Positions 1 to 6,089 of a stretch of DNA of 11,112 bases are shown here, one piece after another (within the stretch, counting starts at the first letter, position 1; every line of letters starts with the position of its first letter). Under the pieces are notes generated by a model. It worked only from the letters and a program-made list of their open reading frames with translations, had not been told where the DNA came from and searched no databases. Source of the stretch: Baffinella frigidus (taxonomy: Eukaryota; Cryptophyceae; Cryptomonadales; Baffinellaceae); NCBI GenBank assembly GCA_026770585.1, contig MU646344.1:139502-150613 (forward strand). Direction: 5' to 3'. A program made the position numbers and the translations under genes.

Positions 1-80
1 CTCCCACACCCTCCCACACCCTCCCACACCCTCCCACACCCTCCCACACCCTCCCACACCCTCCCACACCCTCCCACACA
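1..80. repeat. 10-bp tandem satellite (CTCCCACACC)n
   Basis: Eight head-to-tail copies of CTCCCACACC, with one mismatch in the last base of the final copy. The array reaches the left edge, so its true length is unknown. Confidence 0.97.
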
Positions 81-117
81 CGGCAGCGTGGAGTCGGTAG
101 CTAGTGGTGTAGAGTTC

Positions 118-283
118 ATAGGCTAACGGACTGAAAATGGGGTAGTTGGGCCTACGGTATTGACTACGGTAGGCCGTAGGGGCCTAGGGGGGCTCCTACG
201 AAAAACCAGGTCCTAGCGGCCCTACGGCCTACCGTCGGTAATACCGTAGGCCTAACTACCCCATTTTTAGTTCGTTAGCCTAT
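118..283. mobile_element. Foldback element A, copy 1
   Basis: A 166-bp near-palindrome. The left end reads ATAGGCTAACGGACTGAAAA and the right end is its complement with a few changes, finishing GTTAGCCTAT. TAGAGT occurs at 110-115 and 284-289 and is a likely 6-bp target-site duplication, with two extra bases on the left. The interior is rich in CCTACGGTAGG-type blocks and has a CCTAGG centre. There is no coding capacity. On the minus strand the element lies about 20 bp downstream of the inferred donor at 303, so it appears to be intronic. A second copy is at 9380-9538. Confidence 0.85.
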
Positions 284-303
284 TAGAGTGTAACCCCCCG
301 CAC

Positions 304-982
304 CAGGCGAGAGTTGAGTCGGCAGCTAGTGATGGGCAATGAGGGCACCTCTCGCACGTCAACAGAGCGATTGGGGATCGGGGGAGGGAAAGGGGAAGCA
401 CGGATGGTGGCCTGGGACTCGGCCTCGTGGCTATTGCTGGGCACTAGGGGCACCTGTGGCACGTCAACAGGGCGAGTTGGGTTAAGGGGAGGATGGGGAA
501 GCACGGATGGTGGCCTTGGACTCGGCCTCGTAGCTAGTGCTGGGCAATGGGGGCACCTCTCGCACGTCAACAGGGCGAGTGGGGATCGGGGTCCCTAGTT
601 TCCTCTCAATCCTCTTAACATATTCTTTTCTGAGACGGCTGAGAGAGGATGGGGACGCACGGATGGTGGCCTTGGACTCAACCTCCATCGCATGCACCAC
701 CGTGATGAGGTTGTGGTGATCCCCCTGCACTTGCGCCAACGACTTCCCGAGCGCGGCAGCCTCCCTGGCATGCGTCAGGCGCGCCTCCTCGAGTGCGGCG
801 TTCTGCCCCTCGAGGTTGGCCTTGGAGGCGAGCAGCGACTCGACACGCACGCCCTGCTCCGCCAGGACCCGCTCCAGCTCGACGCGCCTCAGCTCACCAG
901 GCTCCTTTGTACGTTTTTCCAGGATCGCGAGGTGGGCCCCCTTTCTCAGTATGTTCTCCGTTAAAGCCGCCAACACATCCTC
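304..982 (-). CDS. Coiled-coil and Pro/Ser-repeat exon of an unidentified minus-strand gene, frameshifted
   Basis: No family is recognised. The exon probably opens after a TTTGACAG acceptor and reads EDVLAALTENILRKGAHLAI, followed by a charged helical stretch (ELRRVELERVLAEQGVRVES, then NAALEEARLTHAREAAALGK) typical of a coiled coil. The C-terminal part consists of about three copies of a roughly 36-residue Pro/Ser-rich repeat containing EAESKATIRASP and RPVDVREVPPLP. In the second copy the frame meets a stop at 483-485. That copy is 2 nt shorter than the third between matching landmarks, and the repeat resumes in another frame down to a possible donor CTG|GTGCGG at 304. The gene may therefore end at 483, be a pseudogene, or carry an assembly error. 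The start is in phase 0, matching the donor of the upstream exon at 1509. Confidence 0.6.
314..690 (-). repeat. Degenerate coding minisatellite, about 110-bp unit, three copies
   Basis: On the plus strand each unit contains GCACGGATGGTGGCCT, then CTCGGCCTCGTAGCTAGTG (or a variant), then a CACCTCTCGCACGTCAAC block. The first repeat in the reading direction carries an extra insert encoding KEYVKRIERKLGTPIP. The flank of element A at 90-109 also resembles part of this unit. Confidence 0.8.
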
Positions 983-1068
983 CTGTCAAAGCCAGGCTCG
1001 TTAGGACCTTGTCTGGGCTACACGCGGTGGGCTTCAGTGACTCGCTCCGACGCGCGGACGCTCAACCC

Positions 1069-1172
1069 TATCCCTTAAGTGGCGGACGGGCGAATATTCA
1101 CCCTAACTCGCCCTAGGCAGGTCCTAGGGCCCTACTGTAGGGCGTATGAGCCTACTCGCCACTTAAGGGATA
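1069..1172. mobile_element. Foldback element B, copy 1
   Basis: A 104-bp element with perfect 16-bp terminal inverted repeats, TATCCCTTAAGTGGCG at 1069-1084 and its complement at 1157-1172. Its core (GCCCTAGGCAGGTCCTAGG, then CCCTACTGTAGGG) matches copy 2 at 10812-10915 in the opposite orientation. It lies in the intron between the two minus-strand exons and abuts a telomere-like tract. Confidence 0.87.
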
Positions 1173-1258
1173 CTCTACACCCTGAACCCTCAACCCTGAA
1201 CCCTAAACCCTACACTCGACCCTAAACCCTAAACCCTAAACCCTGAACCCCAAACCCC
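1173..1258. repeat. Interstitial telomere-like tract, CCCTAAA orientation
   Basis: Runs of CCCTAAA with degenerate units such as CCCTGAA, CCCTCAA and CCCTACA. This is the complement of the TTTAGGG telomere heptamer. The tract is embedded in the inferred intron and is not at a chromosome end as presented. Confidence 0.9.
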
Positions 1259-1283
1259 GTGCACCCGACGGAAGCGAGACGCG

Positions 1284-1330
1284 ATCAAGAGCGCTGTCAC
1301 GTGACATCAAGAGCGCTGTCACGTGACTGT
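1284..1330. repeat. Short tandem duplication containing CACGTGAC
   Basis: Two copies of a unit of about 22 bp (ATCAAGAGCGCTGTCACGTG) followed by a partial third, CTGTCACGAG. The CACGTG palindrome could be an E-box-like site, but nothing else supports a regulatory role. Confidence 0.7.
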
Positions 1331-1356
1331 CACGAGCAAGCAGGCATCCAGCGATT

Positions 1357-1494
1357 CCACCAACCCTCACAACTTGGGCAAATCGAAAAAGTCAAAAACA
1401 CCTAATCCCCTTGGAGGCCGTCGGAATCCGACGGCCTTCAAGGGGATTTTTGGAGCCATTTTTCCCGATTTGCCCAGACTGTGAGGGTTGGTAG
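1357..1494. mobile_element. CCACCAACCC MITE, copy 1 (subfamily a)
   Basis: A 138-bp foldback. The left end is CCACCAACCCTCACAACTTG and the right end is TGTGAGGGTTGGTAG. The arms continue through GGGCAAATCG to a central GGCCGTCGGAATCCGACGGCC hairpin region. Copy 5 at 6696-6833 is nearly identical and the same length. On the minus strand it begins about 14 bp after the donor CTG|GTGCGT of exon 1509-1930, so it lies inside that intron. Confidence 0.93.
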
Positions 1495-1508
1495 TTGCGA
1501 GGACGCAC

Positions 1509-1930
1509 CAGCCATTCGAGCCCCGCAGAGGCGTTGGAGGCGAACGCCGCCATCTCCGCCTCGACCACAGTCAGCGCCATCTCAGCCTGCTGTGTTTTGT
1601 TGGGCGTCGCGCGCAGATGCTCTTCCTTGATTCCTGCTAGCTCGCGCGTCTTGTCGTTGAGCAGCTCTTTCCAGCGTTGGATTTCCGCGCTGTGGCGCTG
1701 GTCCAGCCGCGACCACTCCGACTCCCACAGGCCTTGCATGCTCGCCATACGGCCATCGCTGGCGCTGGCGCTGGCGCTCGAGAGCGAGAGCACAGGCGAG
1801 AGGGCTGCGCTCTCGGCCCCCACCATATCCGCGCCGTTCCTCCCCTCCTCCATCCGCGCTGCGACCCCCATCCAAACGGCGGTCAGGTGGAATGCAGAGT
1901 CGGGGAGGTCTGGACCCTCGTGGGCGTACA
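1509..1930 (-). CDS. Coiled-coil exon of an unidentified minus-strand gene
   Basis: An internal exon of 422 nt. It follows an acceptor with a pyrimidine tract (GCCCCTCCCAG) and ends at CTG|GTGCGT. The first two bases complete a codon started in the previous exon, and the end is in phase 0. That matches the phase-0 start of the next exon at 982. The translation runs YAHEGPDLPDSAFHLTAVWM, then an Ala/Ser-rich linker including SSASASASDGR encoded by a GGCGCT microsatellite. It continues into a long charged helix: WSRLDQRHSAEIQRWKELLN, DKTRELAGIKEEHLRA and QQAEMALTVVEAEMAAF. The helix looks like a coiled coil. There is no catalytic motif and no family match. There is no ATG at the 5' boundary, so this is not the first exon. 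Confidence 0.68.
1758..1778. repeat. GGCGCT microsatellite within the exon
   Basis: About three and a half copies of GGCGCT. On the minus strand it encodes an alternating Ser-Ala tract. Confidence 0.85.
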
Positions 1931-1978
1931 CTGGGAGGGGCGCTGGATGTCGGATGGACAGGGTTTCGAACGCGTTTG

Positions 1979-2086
1979 GGGTTGAGGGTGTAGGGTGTAG
2001 GGTTCAGAGTGTAGGGTTTAGGGATCAGGGATCAGGGATCAGGGTTCAGGGTTCAGGGTTCAGGGTTCAGGGTTCAGGGTTTGGGC
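1979..2086. repeat. Interstitial telomere-like tract, TTTAGGG orientation
   Basis: Repeated TTTAGGG-like heptamers: GTGTAGGG, TTCAGGG (at least five in a row) and ATCAGGG (three in a row). It is oriented opposite to the tract at 1173-1258, so the two face each other across exon 1509-1930 and MITE copy 1. Confidence 0.9.
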
Positions 2087-2179
2087 TCCGCGTGTTTTCG
2101 TGTTTCGGGTTGGCGGTCAGAAAGTAGAGAGTCGCCTCACCATTTCCAGCTTCCAGGAGGGGCAAATCGCCATGAGCAT

Positions 2180-2283
2180 CCACCAACCCTCAACCCGCTT
2201 GAAGGCCGTCGGATTCCGACGGCCTCCAAGGGGATTTGGTGTTTCTGACTTTTTCGATTTGCCCAAGTTGTGAGGGTTGGTGG
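2180..2283. mobile_element. CCACCAACCC MITE, copy 2, inverted and internally deleted
   Basis: Read on the minus strand it matches copies 1 and 5 from the CCACCAACCCTCACAACTTG end through the GGAATCC hairpin. The other arm is then shortened to CGGGTTGAGGGTTGGTGG. The outer palindrome extends to ATCC/GGAT at 2178-2285. A stray GGGCAAATCG at 2159-2168 looks like displaced MITE sequence. Confidence 0.88.
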
Positions 2284-2409
2284 ATAGATTTTGAGGAGGA
2301 ATGGGGCAGCATACATAAACTGCGCGCATCGGTAATTCCAGAAATCCTTCGACATGGCATCTGCAGGACTAGCGAAGAGCACCTTCTTCTTCCAAGGTTG
2401 CGAGATCCG

Positions 2410-2629
2410 CAACTTATAGCAAGGACAAATTGCTATCGGAGCCAACACAGAGGAGTTGCCCTTACACGATGGTTCACTTTTTTATTGGAGCAAACCCAGA
2501 GGAGTTGTCCCTCAACGATAATGATGGATCACTTTTGCCAGGAAAAAGTGAACCATCATGATCGTTTAGGGGCAACCCACCTCAACTCCTCTCGGTTTGT
2601 TCCCATAGCGAGTTGTCCTGTTAAGTTGT
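2410..2629. mobile_element. Three-armed imperfect foldback element
   Basis: A block with GAGGAGTTG, GATGGTTCACTTTTT and AAC...AGGACAA motifs appears at 2410-2483. It recurs in direct orientation at 2485-2540 (AGAGGAGTTGTCCCT, GATGGATCACTTTT) and in inverted orientation at 2543-2629 (AAAAAGTGAACCATC, CAACTCCTCTCGG). It has no coding capacity. The arrangement suggests a foldback with a duplicated left arm. Confidence 0.72.
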
Positions 2630-2639
2630 GGGTCGTTCG

Positions 2640-3118
2640 ACCGTGTCGGCATCTGGAAATGATGATATCGTAGCAGGTTTGCTCTATGTGTTCATGTAAG
2701 AGGCAGGGCAAATGTGCAGACACCTCCTGGGAGCATGCTGCCCTGTTGGAAACGTGCTGAGCACCCCACAACCACCAATCCCCACGCACACCATCTCCTG
2801 GCACATCAGGAAAGGTGCTGGGGGCCCAGACATCTGGGATCGCAATTTCCCCAGAAGGGATCGCAGGTTGCCGGCTTTGCAGCACCGTCTCGAGCACAGC
2901 GCACACGCATACAGCCCCCGAGAAAAATCTGGGCCGGTGAAACAACACAACCACAGGATCCCCGCGCACCAACTCGTCTCCCGTTAATTAACGGGCTGCG
3001 GGATCCCAGCGTGAAATCTTCCCCAGAGAGGGCGGGGGGGAGGGTGCAACAGCGCGCAAAGGGCATGGAGTCGCACCCGCTCGCACGACGGACTGACGGC
3101 GGGCAGAAGCTGCTCCGA
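2640..3118. other. Stretch with no supported gene
   Basis: Open frames exist on both strands, including a minus-strand frame at 2556-2972. None shows the heptad pattern or splice context of the other exons, and several overlap. Small palindromes are visible: CCCAGACATCTGGG at 2826-2839 and CCCGTTAATTAACGGG near 2980-2995. I see no promoter I can defend, although the flanking genes are divergently oriented. Confidence 0.5.
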
Positions 3119-3134
3119 GCGCGCGCGCGCGCGC
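3119..3134. repeat. (GC)8 dinucleotide run
   Basis: Eight consecutive GC dinucleotides within GC-rich sequence. Confidence 0.95.
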
Positions 3135-3174
3135 CGCCGAACTAGAGGCCTCGAACCCCCCCCGGGTCCCCTTC

Positions 3175-3317
3175 TGGTGCTTAAGTTGATTCCATTGGTC
3201 CTCAAGGGTCTCTACCTATTGCTTTTCTGCGGGGCCTGTCTGATCGCCTAATTGATTTTAGTAGGGACCATGGTAGACCACAGCAAATCCCTCTATGGTT
3301 TCTTAAGTTGCCAGTTG
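3175..3317. other. Possible weak foldback
   Basis: CTGGTGCTTAAG at the left and CTTAAGTTGCCAG at the right are imperfect complements. Between them only scattered short matches pair. This may be an old element; the evidence is thin. Confidence 0.3.
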
Positions 3318-3496
3318 ACCTGGAACCTGGGTGCTCGGGCTGAACGACGTCGACGAGCTGGGGGGGGGGTCGGTCGAAGGACGGGCGTCGAAGGGACGGA
3401 AGGCCCTCGCCCCTCGGAAGGCGTCCCCACTCCTCTCTGAAGGAGCGGAAAGACAGGAGCAGCTGAAGAAGAGGAGGGGGATATTAGAATATAGCG

Positions 3497-4213
3497 CTGG
3501 AGGAGAAGGATGGCGAGCGGCGTCGAGATGCGGAGCAAGCGGCGCAACTGGAAGACGCCCGCGGCAGAGAGGGTCGCCGCGGGGATGGAGGAGGAGCTCC
3601 GAGAGCACCGTGACGAGAAGCAGCACAAGATCACGTCCTTGCTCATGATGGAACTCCATGGGCACGCCACGCCGGCGAAGCCGCAAGCTGCGGCGGGGCT
3701 GCGCGCGCTGGAGCACATGTACCGTGGAAGCGGTGCACCGTGGGCTGGCGAGGCGCCGACGTTGCTGGCCAAGGAGCACAAGCTGCAGCAGGCAGCACCG
3801 CCACCGCCAGCAAAGCCCAGCCAGGCAACGGCCACGCGACTGAAATCCATCGAAAATTTGTACAGAGAGCTCGGCACGCCTTCTCGCGGCTCAGGTCAGC
3901 GCCCTCCCTCCACTCCATTCAGGGGTTCCGATTTTGCACGCTCGAAGAGGAGGGCCGGGCTCGCCCTGTTGGAGGCTGAGCCTGGGTCATCGCGACAGGG
4001 CGAAATGGTTCTCAAGGCGCGGCGGGGGGGCGGCGCATGGCGGCGAATGACTTCGACGACGTGCACTCCGAGGGCTGGGATCGTCCGTTCGCGGCGCGGC
4101 GGCGGGAGGGGCGGTCTGGCGCCGCGAGCGTGGATATGACTGCCTCAGTCGCTGCTCGGTGGGAGGAGGGCGATCTGGCGATGGATAGCAAACGGCAGGC
4201 GGCCGCAACTGAG
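3497..4213 (+). CDS. Repeat-containing coiled-coil coding region with frame breaks
   Basis: No family is recognised. Coding character moves between frames. One frame reads LEEKDGERRRDAEQAAQLED from 3497. Skipping one base near 3558 leads to AAERVAAGMEEELREHRDEK and onward. A repeat of about 42 residues follows: PAKPQAAAGLRALEHMYRGS, then PAKPSQATATRLKSIENLYR. At the seven-G run 4024-4030 the likely frame changes again, giving MAANDFDDVHSEGWDRPFAA and ending TEV at a donor GAG|GTGCGC (4213/4214) in phase 0. A further possible extension is in another frame from 3331, including SEGAERQEQLKKRRG. Multiple one-base breaks fit either a decayed gene or homopolymer errors in a long-read assembly. MITE copy 3 begins 8 bp after the donor. 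Confidence 0.5.
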
Positions 4214-4221
4214 GTGCGCTA

Positions 4222-4371
4222 CCACCAACCCTCACGGCTTGGGCAAATCGACGATTTTCACTTTCCCGATGTCAAGGGGAATTGGAGCCGTTGACGTCGG
4301 ATTCCGACTTCAACCCCCTTGAAATCCCGAATCGAAAATCGTCGATTTGCCCAAGCCGTGAGGGTTGGTGG
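4222..4371. mobile_element. CCACCAACCC MITE, copy 3 (subfamily b)
   Basis: A 150-bp foldback with CCACCAACCCTCACGGCTTG at the left and its complement at the right. The arms continue through GGGCAAATCGACGATTTTC. CTA at 4219-4221 and 4372-4374 is a possible 3-bp target duplication. It lies just inside the intron that begins at 4214. It is closely related to copy 6. Confidence 0.93.
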
Positions 4372-4372
4372 C

Positions 4373-4420
4373 TAGGGTTTCGGATTCAGGGTTGACGGTT
4401 GAGGTTTGAGGGTCGAGACA
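4373..4420. repeat. Degenerate telomere-like remnant
   Basis: TAGGGTTTCGG, TTCAGGGTTGACGG and TTTGAGGGTCGAG resemble decayed TTTAGGG units. The tract is adjacent to MITE copy 3. Confidence 0.5.
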
Positions 4421-4455
4421 GAGCCCGCATCACACGCATTCCCCCTGCGCATCTG

Positions 4456-4604
4456 CCACTAACCCTCACACGCTGAGCAAATCGATGGTTTTCGATTTTC
4501 CATTTCAAGGCAAAATGGCTCCACGGACGCCGGAATCCGGCGGCCTCCAAGGGAAATACGTGACCTCAAAATCGACGGTTTGCTCAGGCTATGAGGGTTG
4601 GTGG
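4456..4604. mobile_element. CCACCAACCC MITE, copy 4 (diverged)
   Basis: A 149-bp element with ends CCACTAACCCTCACA and ATGAGGGTTGGTGG. It shares internal GAGCAAATCGATGG and AATCGACGGTTTGCTC arms, but the centre differs (GCCGGAATCCGGCGGCC). It is the most diverged of the six copies. Confidence 0.85.
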
Positions 4605-4686
4605 TGGTTGGATGGAAGCTGTTGCGTGTGAGGCAGAGGTGGTACTGGGGTCCAATGTGCTCCCTATTAAAGCAGGGTGCACCTAA

Positions 4687-4847
4687 CCACACAGCGGGCA
4701 ACGAAGGGATTTTCGGCCCAGTGTGGGCCGAATCTCCGGTACCTTATCCGGAGGAACCCCCCGATGTCCCTGCGGGTTGCCTACTGTAGGGACCTAGGTC
4801 TTGTCGCTTAGGGGTTATTCAAAATCCCCTCGAAGTCCGCTGTGTGG
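4687..4847. mobile_element. Foldback element J
   Basis: A 161-bp element. The left arm CCACACAGCGG with GAAGGGATTTT pairs with AAAATCCCCTCGAAG and CCGCTGTGTGG on the right. Inside are short palindromes (GGCCCAGTGTGGGCC) and a CCTACTGTAGGGACCTAGG core like that of elements A and B. TGCAC lies close to each end, but not at symmetric spacing, so a target duplication is unproven. Confidence 0.78.
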
Positions 4848-5000
4848 CATGCACACTTCAACACAGAGACCTCGCTCGCATTAAAGCAAAGCGTGTGGGA
4901 TGGCGGGACGGGGCTGTCAAGCGCCCGGCTGGCGTGTCATACAAAGCGTGTCATAGCAGGGCTGACTGGCGTTCAAGGGCTCTCTGGCTTTCAGACTCTC

Positions 5001-5083
5001 TGGCGTGTCATACAAGGCTCTCTGGCGTGTCATACAAGGCTCTCTGGCGTGTCATACAAGGCTCTCTGGCGTGTCATACAAGA
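5001..5083. repeat. 22-bp tandem repeat
   Basis: Almost four perfect copies of a 22-bp unit beginning TGGCGTGTCATACAAGG. A diverged copy lies upstream near 4941-4957. The unit length is not a multiple of three, so reading frames through it rotate. It is most likely intronic. Confidence 0.95.
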
Positions 5084-5388
5084 CGTCGAAGCGCTGACCG
5101 TCGAAGGGCTGACTGGCTTCATCGGAGTGTGGGTATCTAGGGACGGCCTAAGTGAATGTACTTAAGGAGGCTTAAGTGAATCTCCGCCGACGTCCTCATA
5201 ACCTTGCGTCCTTAGATGCCCTTAGAGCCTAGATACCCACACGGAGGGCTGACTGGCTTCATCGGAGGGCTGACTGGCTTTTCGATGCTCTGCTTCGGCA
5301 GGCCGCGCTGAAATTGGCAGGAGAGATCAACGCGATGGAGGGGCGCGTCACGGAGTGGGAAACCACTCGCCAGGCCCTCCTCGCCCAG
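5083..5388 (+). CDS. Heptad-repeat coiled-coil exon interrupted by a foldback
   Basis: An unidentified protein segment. The coding sequence starts near 5083, after CATACAAG, and is interrupted by the foldback at 5128-5241. When that element and one CGGAG copy are skipped, the frame reads RRSADRRRADWLHR, then RADWLHR, then RADWLFDALLRQAALKLAGE, then INAMEGRVTEWETTRQALLA, and Q. The exon ends at CAG|GTGTGT (5388/5389) in phase 0. The 21-bp unit GGGCTGACTGGCTTCATCGGA encodes the seven-residue RADWLHR, so DNA repeat and heptad coincide. A shorter version starting at 5302 after CTTCGGCAG is exactly 29 codons and also in phase 0. The start is uncertain; the helix from 5272 to 5388 is well supported. 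Confidence 0.6.
5106..5280 (+). repeat. 21-bp coding minisatellite, split by element H
   Basis: GGGCTGACTGGCTTCATCGGA occurs at about 5106 and twice after element H, the last copy diverging to GGCTTTTCG. In the frame continuous with the downstream helix it encodes RADWLHR. Confidence 0.85.
5128..5241. mobile_element. Foldback element H, inserted within an exon
   Basis: A 114-bp element with perfect 14-bp terminal inverted repeats (TGTGGGTATCTAGG and complement). It is flanked by CGGAG at 5123-5127 and 5242-5246. The flanking sequence without it is an uninterrupted 21-bp tandem repeat, giving a clear picture of the empty site. Element plus duplication is 119 bp, which would shift the frame if retained. 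Confidence 0.9.
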
Positions 5389-5562
5389 GTGTGTCCCGCC
5401 GTAGAGCGTTCGCGCCGTAGAGCGTCCGCGGTAATTTTTTATCCGTTTTCGAGATCTTGTTTTTTCAAGTGTTGGGAAGTTTTAAAATAATTTCAAGGTC
5501 GTAAAACATTTTAAATGGGCGCTTCTGGTACAAATGAAAACCTCGCCCAGGTGTGTCCCGCC
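5379..5562 (+). repeat. 22-bp direct repeat bounding an AT-rich insert (possible duplication-born intron)
   Basis: A perfect 22-bp repeat with core GCCCAGGTGTGT occupies 5379-5400 and 5541-5562, separated by 140 bp of much more AT-rich sequence. Each copy contains AG|GT. Using the first as donor and the second as acceptor gives a 162-bp intron (5389-5550) and restores one copy exactly. The insert begins with a short GTAGAGCG duplication and contains in-frame stops if read through. Confidence 0.75.
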
Positions 5563-5847
5563 TGCCACCAGAAGAGTGCTGCCTCCAGAAGAGACGCCTC
5601 CCCTCCCCCCGAGCACGGATCAGCACCGAGGGCATCATACTTAAAGGACATGACTTGTGTAAAGTTACTCCGGCCTCCCGTTTTCCTCGGCCCCCACCGC
5701 GTGACACCTGTCTGGAGAGAGTGCGCACTGCGCCCCTGGGGCTGCGTGGTCTGGCCGGAGGCTCCTCTGCGAGCTACCCGAGTCGAGCGAGGAGGAACCG
5801 TTGGAGAATTTAGTCAACTCTCTCTGTTGACTTTAGGCGTTGCCTGA
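5551..5847 (+). CDS. Possible exon downstream of the duplicated AG|GT
   Basis: If 5389-5550 is an intron, the frame continues VCPACHQKSAASRRDASPPP and stays open to a TGA at 5845-5847, ending FSQLSLLTLGVA. The sequence is Pro/Arg-rich without heptads and includes one copy of a 52-bp direct repeat. It could be a terminal exon. Equally, an earlier unrecognised donor or plain non-coding repeat sequence would explain it. No domain is seen. Confidence 0.3.
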   Translation: MCPACHQKSAASRRDASPPPEHGSAPRASYLKDMTCVKLLRPPVFLGPHRVTPVWRECALRPWGCVVWPEAPLRATRVERGGTVGEFSQLSLLTLGVA

Positions 5848-5900
5848 TAAAGTTACTCTGGCCTCCCGTTTTCCTCGGTCCCCACCGCGTGACACCTGCC
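5661..5900 (+). repeat. About 52-bp direct repeat, two copies 188 bp apart
   Basis: TAAAGTTACTCCGGCCTCCC and the following bases to GTGACACCTG at 5659-5711 recur at 5847-5899 with two substitutions. The interval ends with GTCAACTCTCTCTGTTGAC, a small hairpin. Confidence 0.88.
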
Positions 5901-5912
5901 TGCCATCGCTCG

Positions 5913-6074
5913 GTGAGGGTGTAGGGCTCAGGGTGAGGGTGTAGGGCTCAGGGTGAGGGTGTAGGGCTCAGGGTGAGGGTGTAGGGCTCAGGGTGAGGGT
6001 GCAGGGCTCAGGGTGAGGGTGTAGGGCTCAGGGTGAGGGTGTAGGGCTCAGGGTGAGGGTGTAGGGCTCAGGGT
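5913..6074. repeat. 20-bp minisatellite of telomere-like composition
   Basis: Eight copies of GTGAGGGTGTAGGGCTCAGG. One copy (5993-6012) has GCAGGG for GTAGGG. The unit can be read as three degenerate TTTAGGG-type units: TGAGGG, TGTAGGG and CTCAGGG. Confidence 0.96.
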
Positions 6075-6089
6075 GTAGACCCTCACCAG

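Noticed and set aside
1392-1508. Minus-strand reading frame continuing from exon 1509-1930 through the MITE
   Set aside because: The translation here is MITE sequence also found in five other places and in both orientations. A donor at 1508 with a phase-matched acceptor at 983 explains the frame better.
2556-2972. Minus-strand frame of about 138 codons as a gene
   Set aside because: It has no helix pattern, repeat or splice context, and its 3' part overlaps the foldback at 2410-2629. It cannot be ruled out.
3293-3877. Minus-strand open frame with Cys/Ser/Ala-rich translation
   Set aside because: It is antisense to the PAKP repeat region in very GC-rich DNA, where such frames arise by chance.
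5001-5083. CRISPR array
   Set aside because: Units are contiguous with no unique spacers, and the context is eukaryotic.
4844-5140. Long open frames through the 22-bp repeat as a protein with CHTRLSGVSYKALW-type repeats
   Set aside because: The unit is not a multiple of three, so frames rotate through repeat copies and stay open by chance. Only the part after 5083 continues into a helix.
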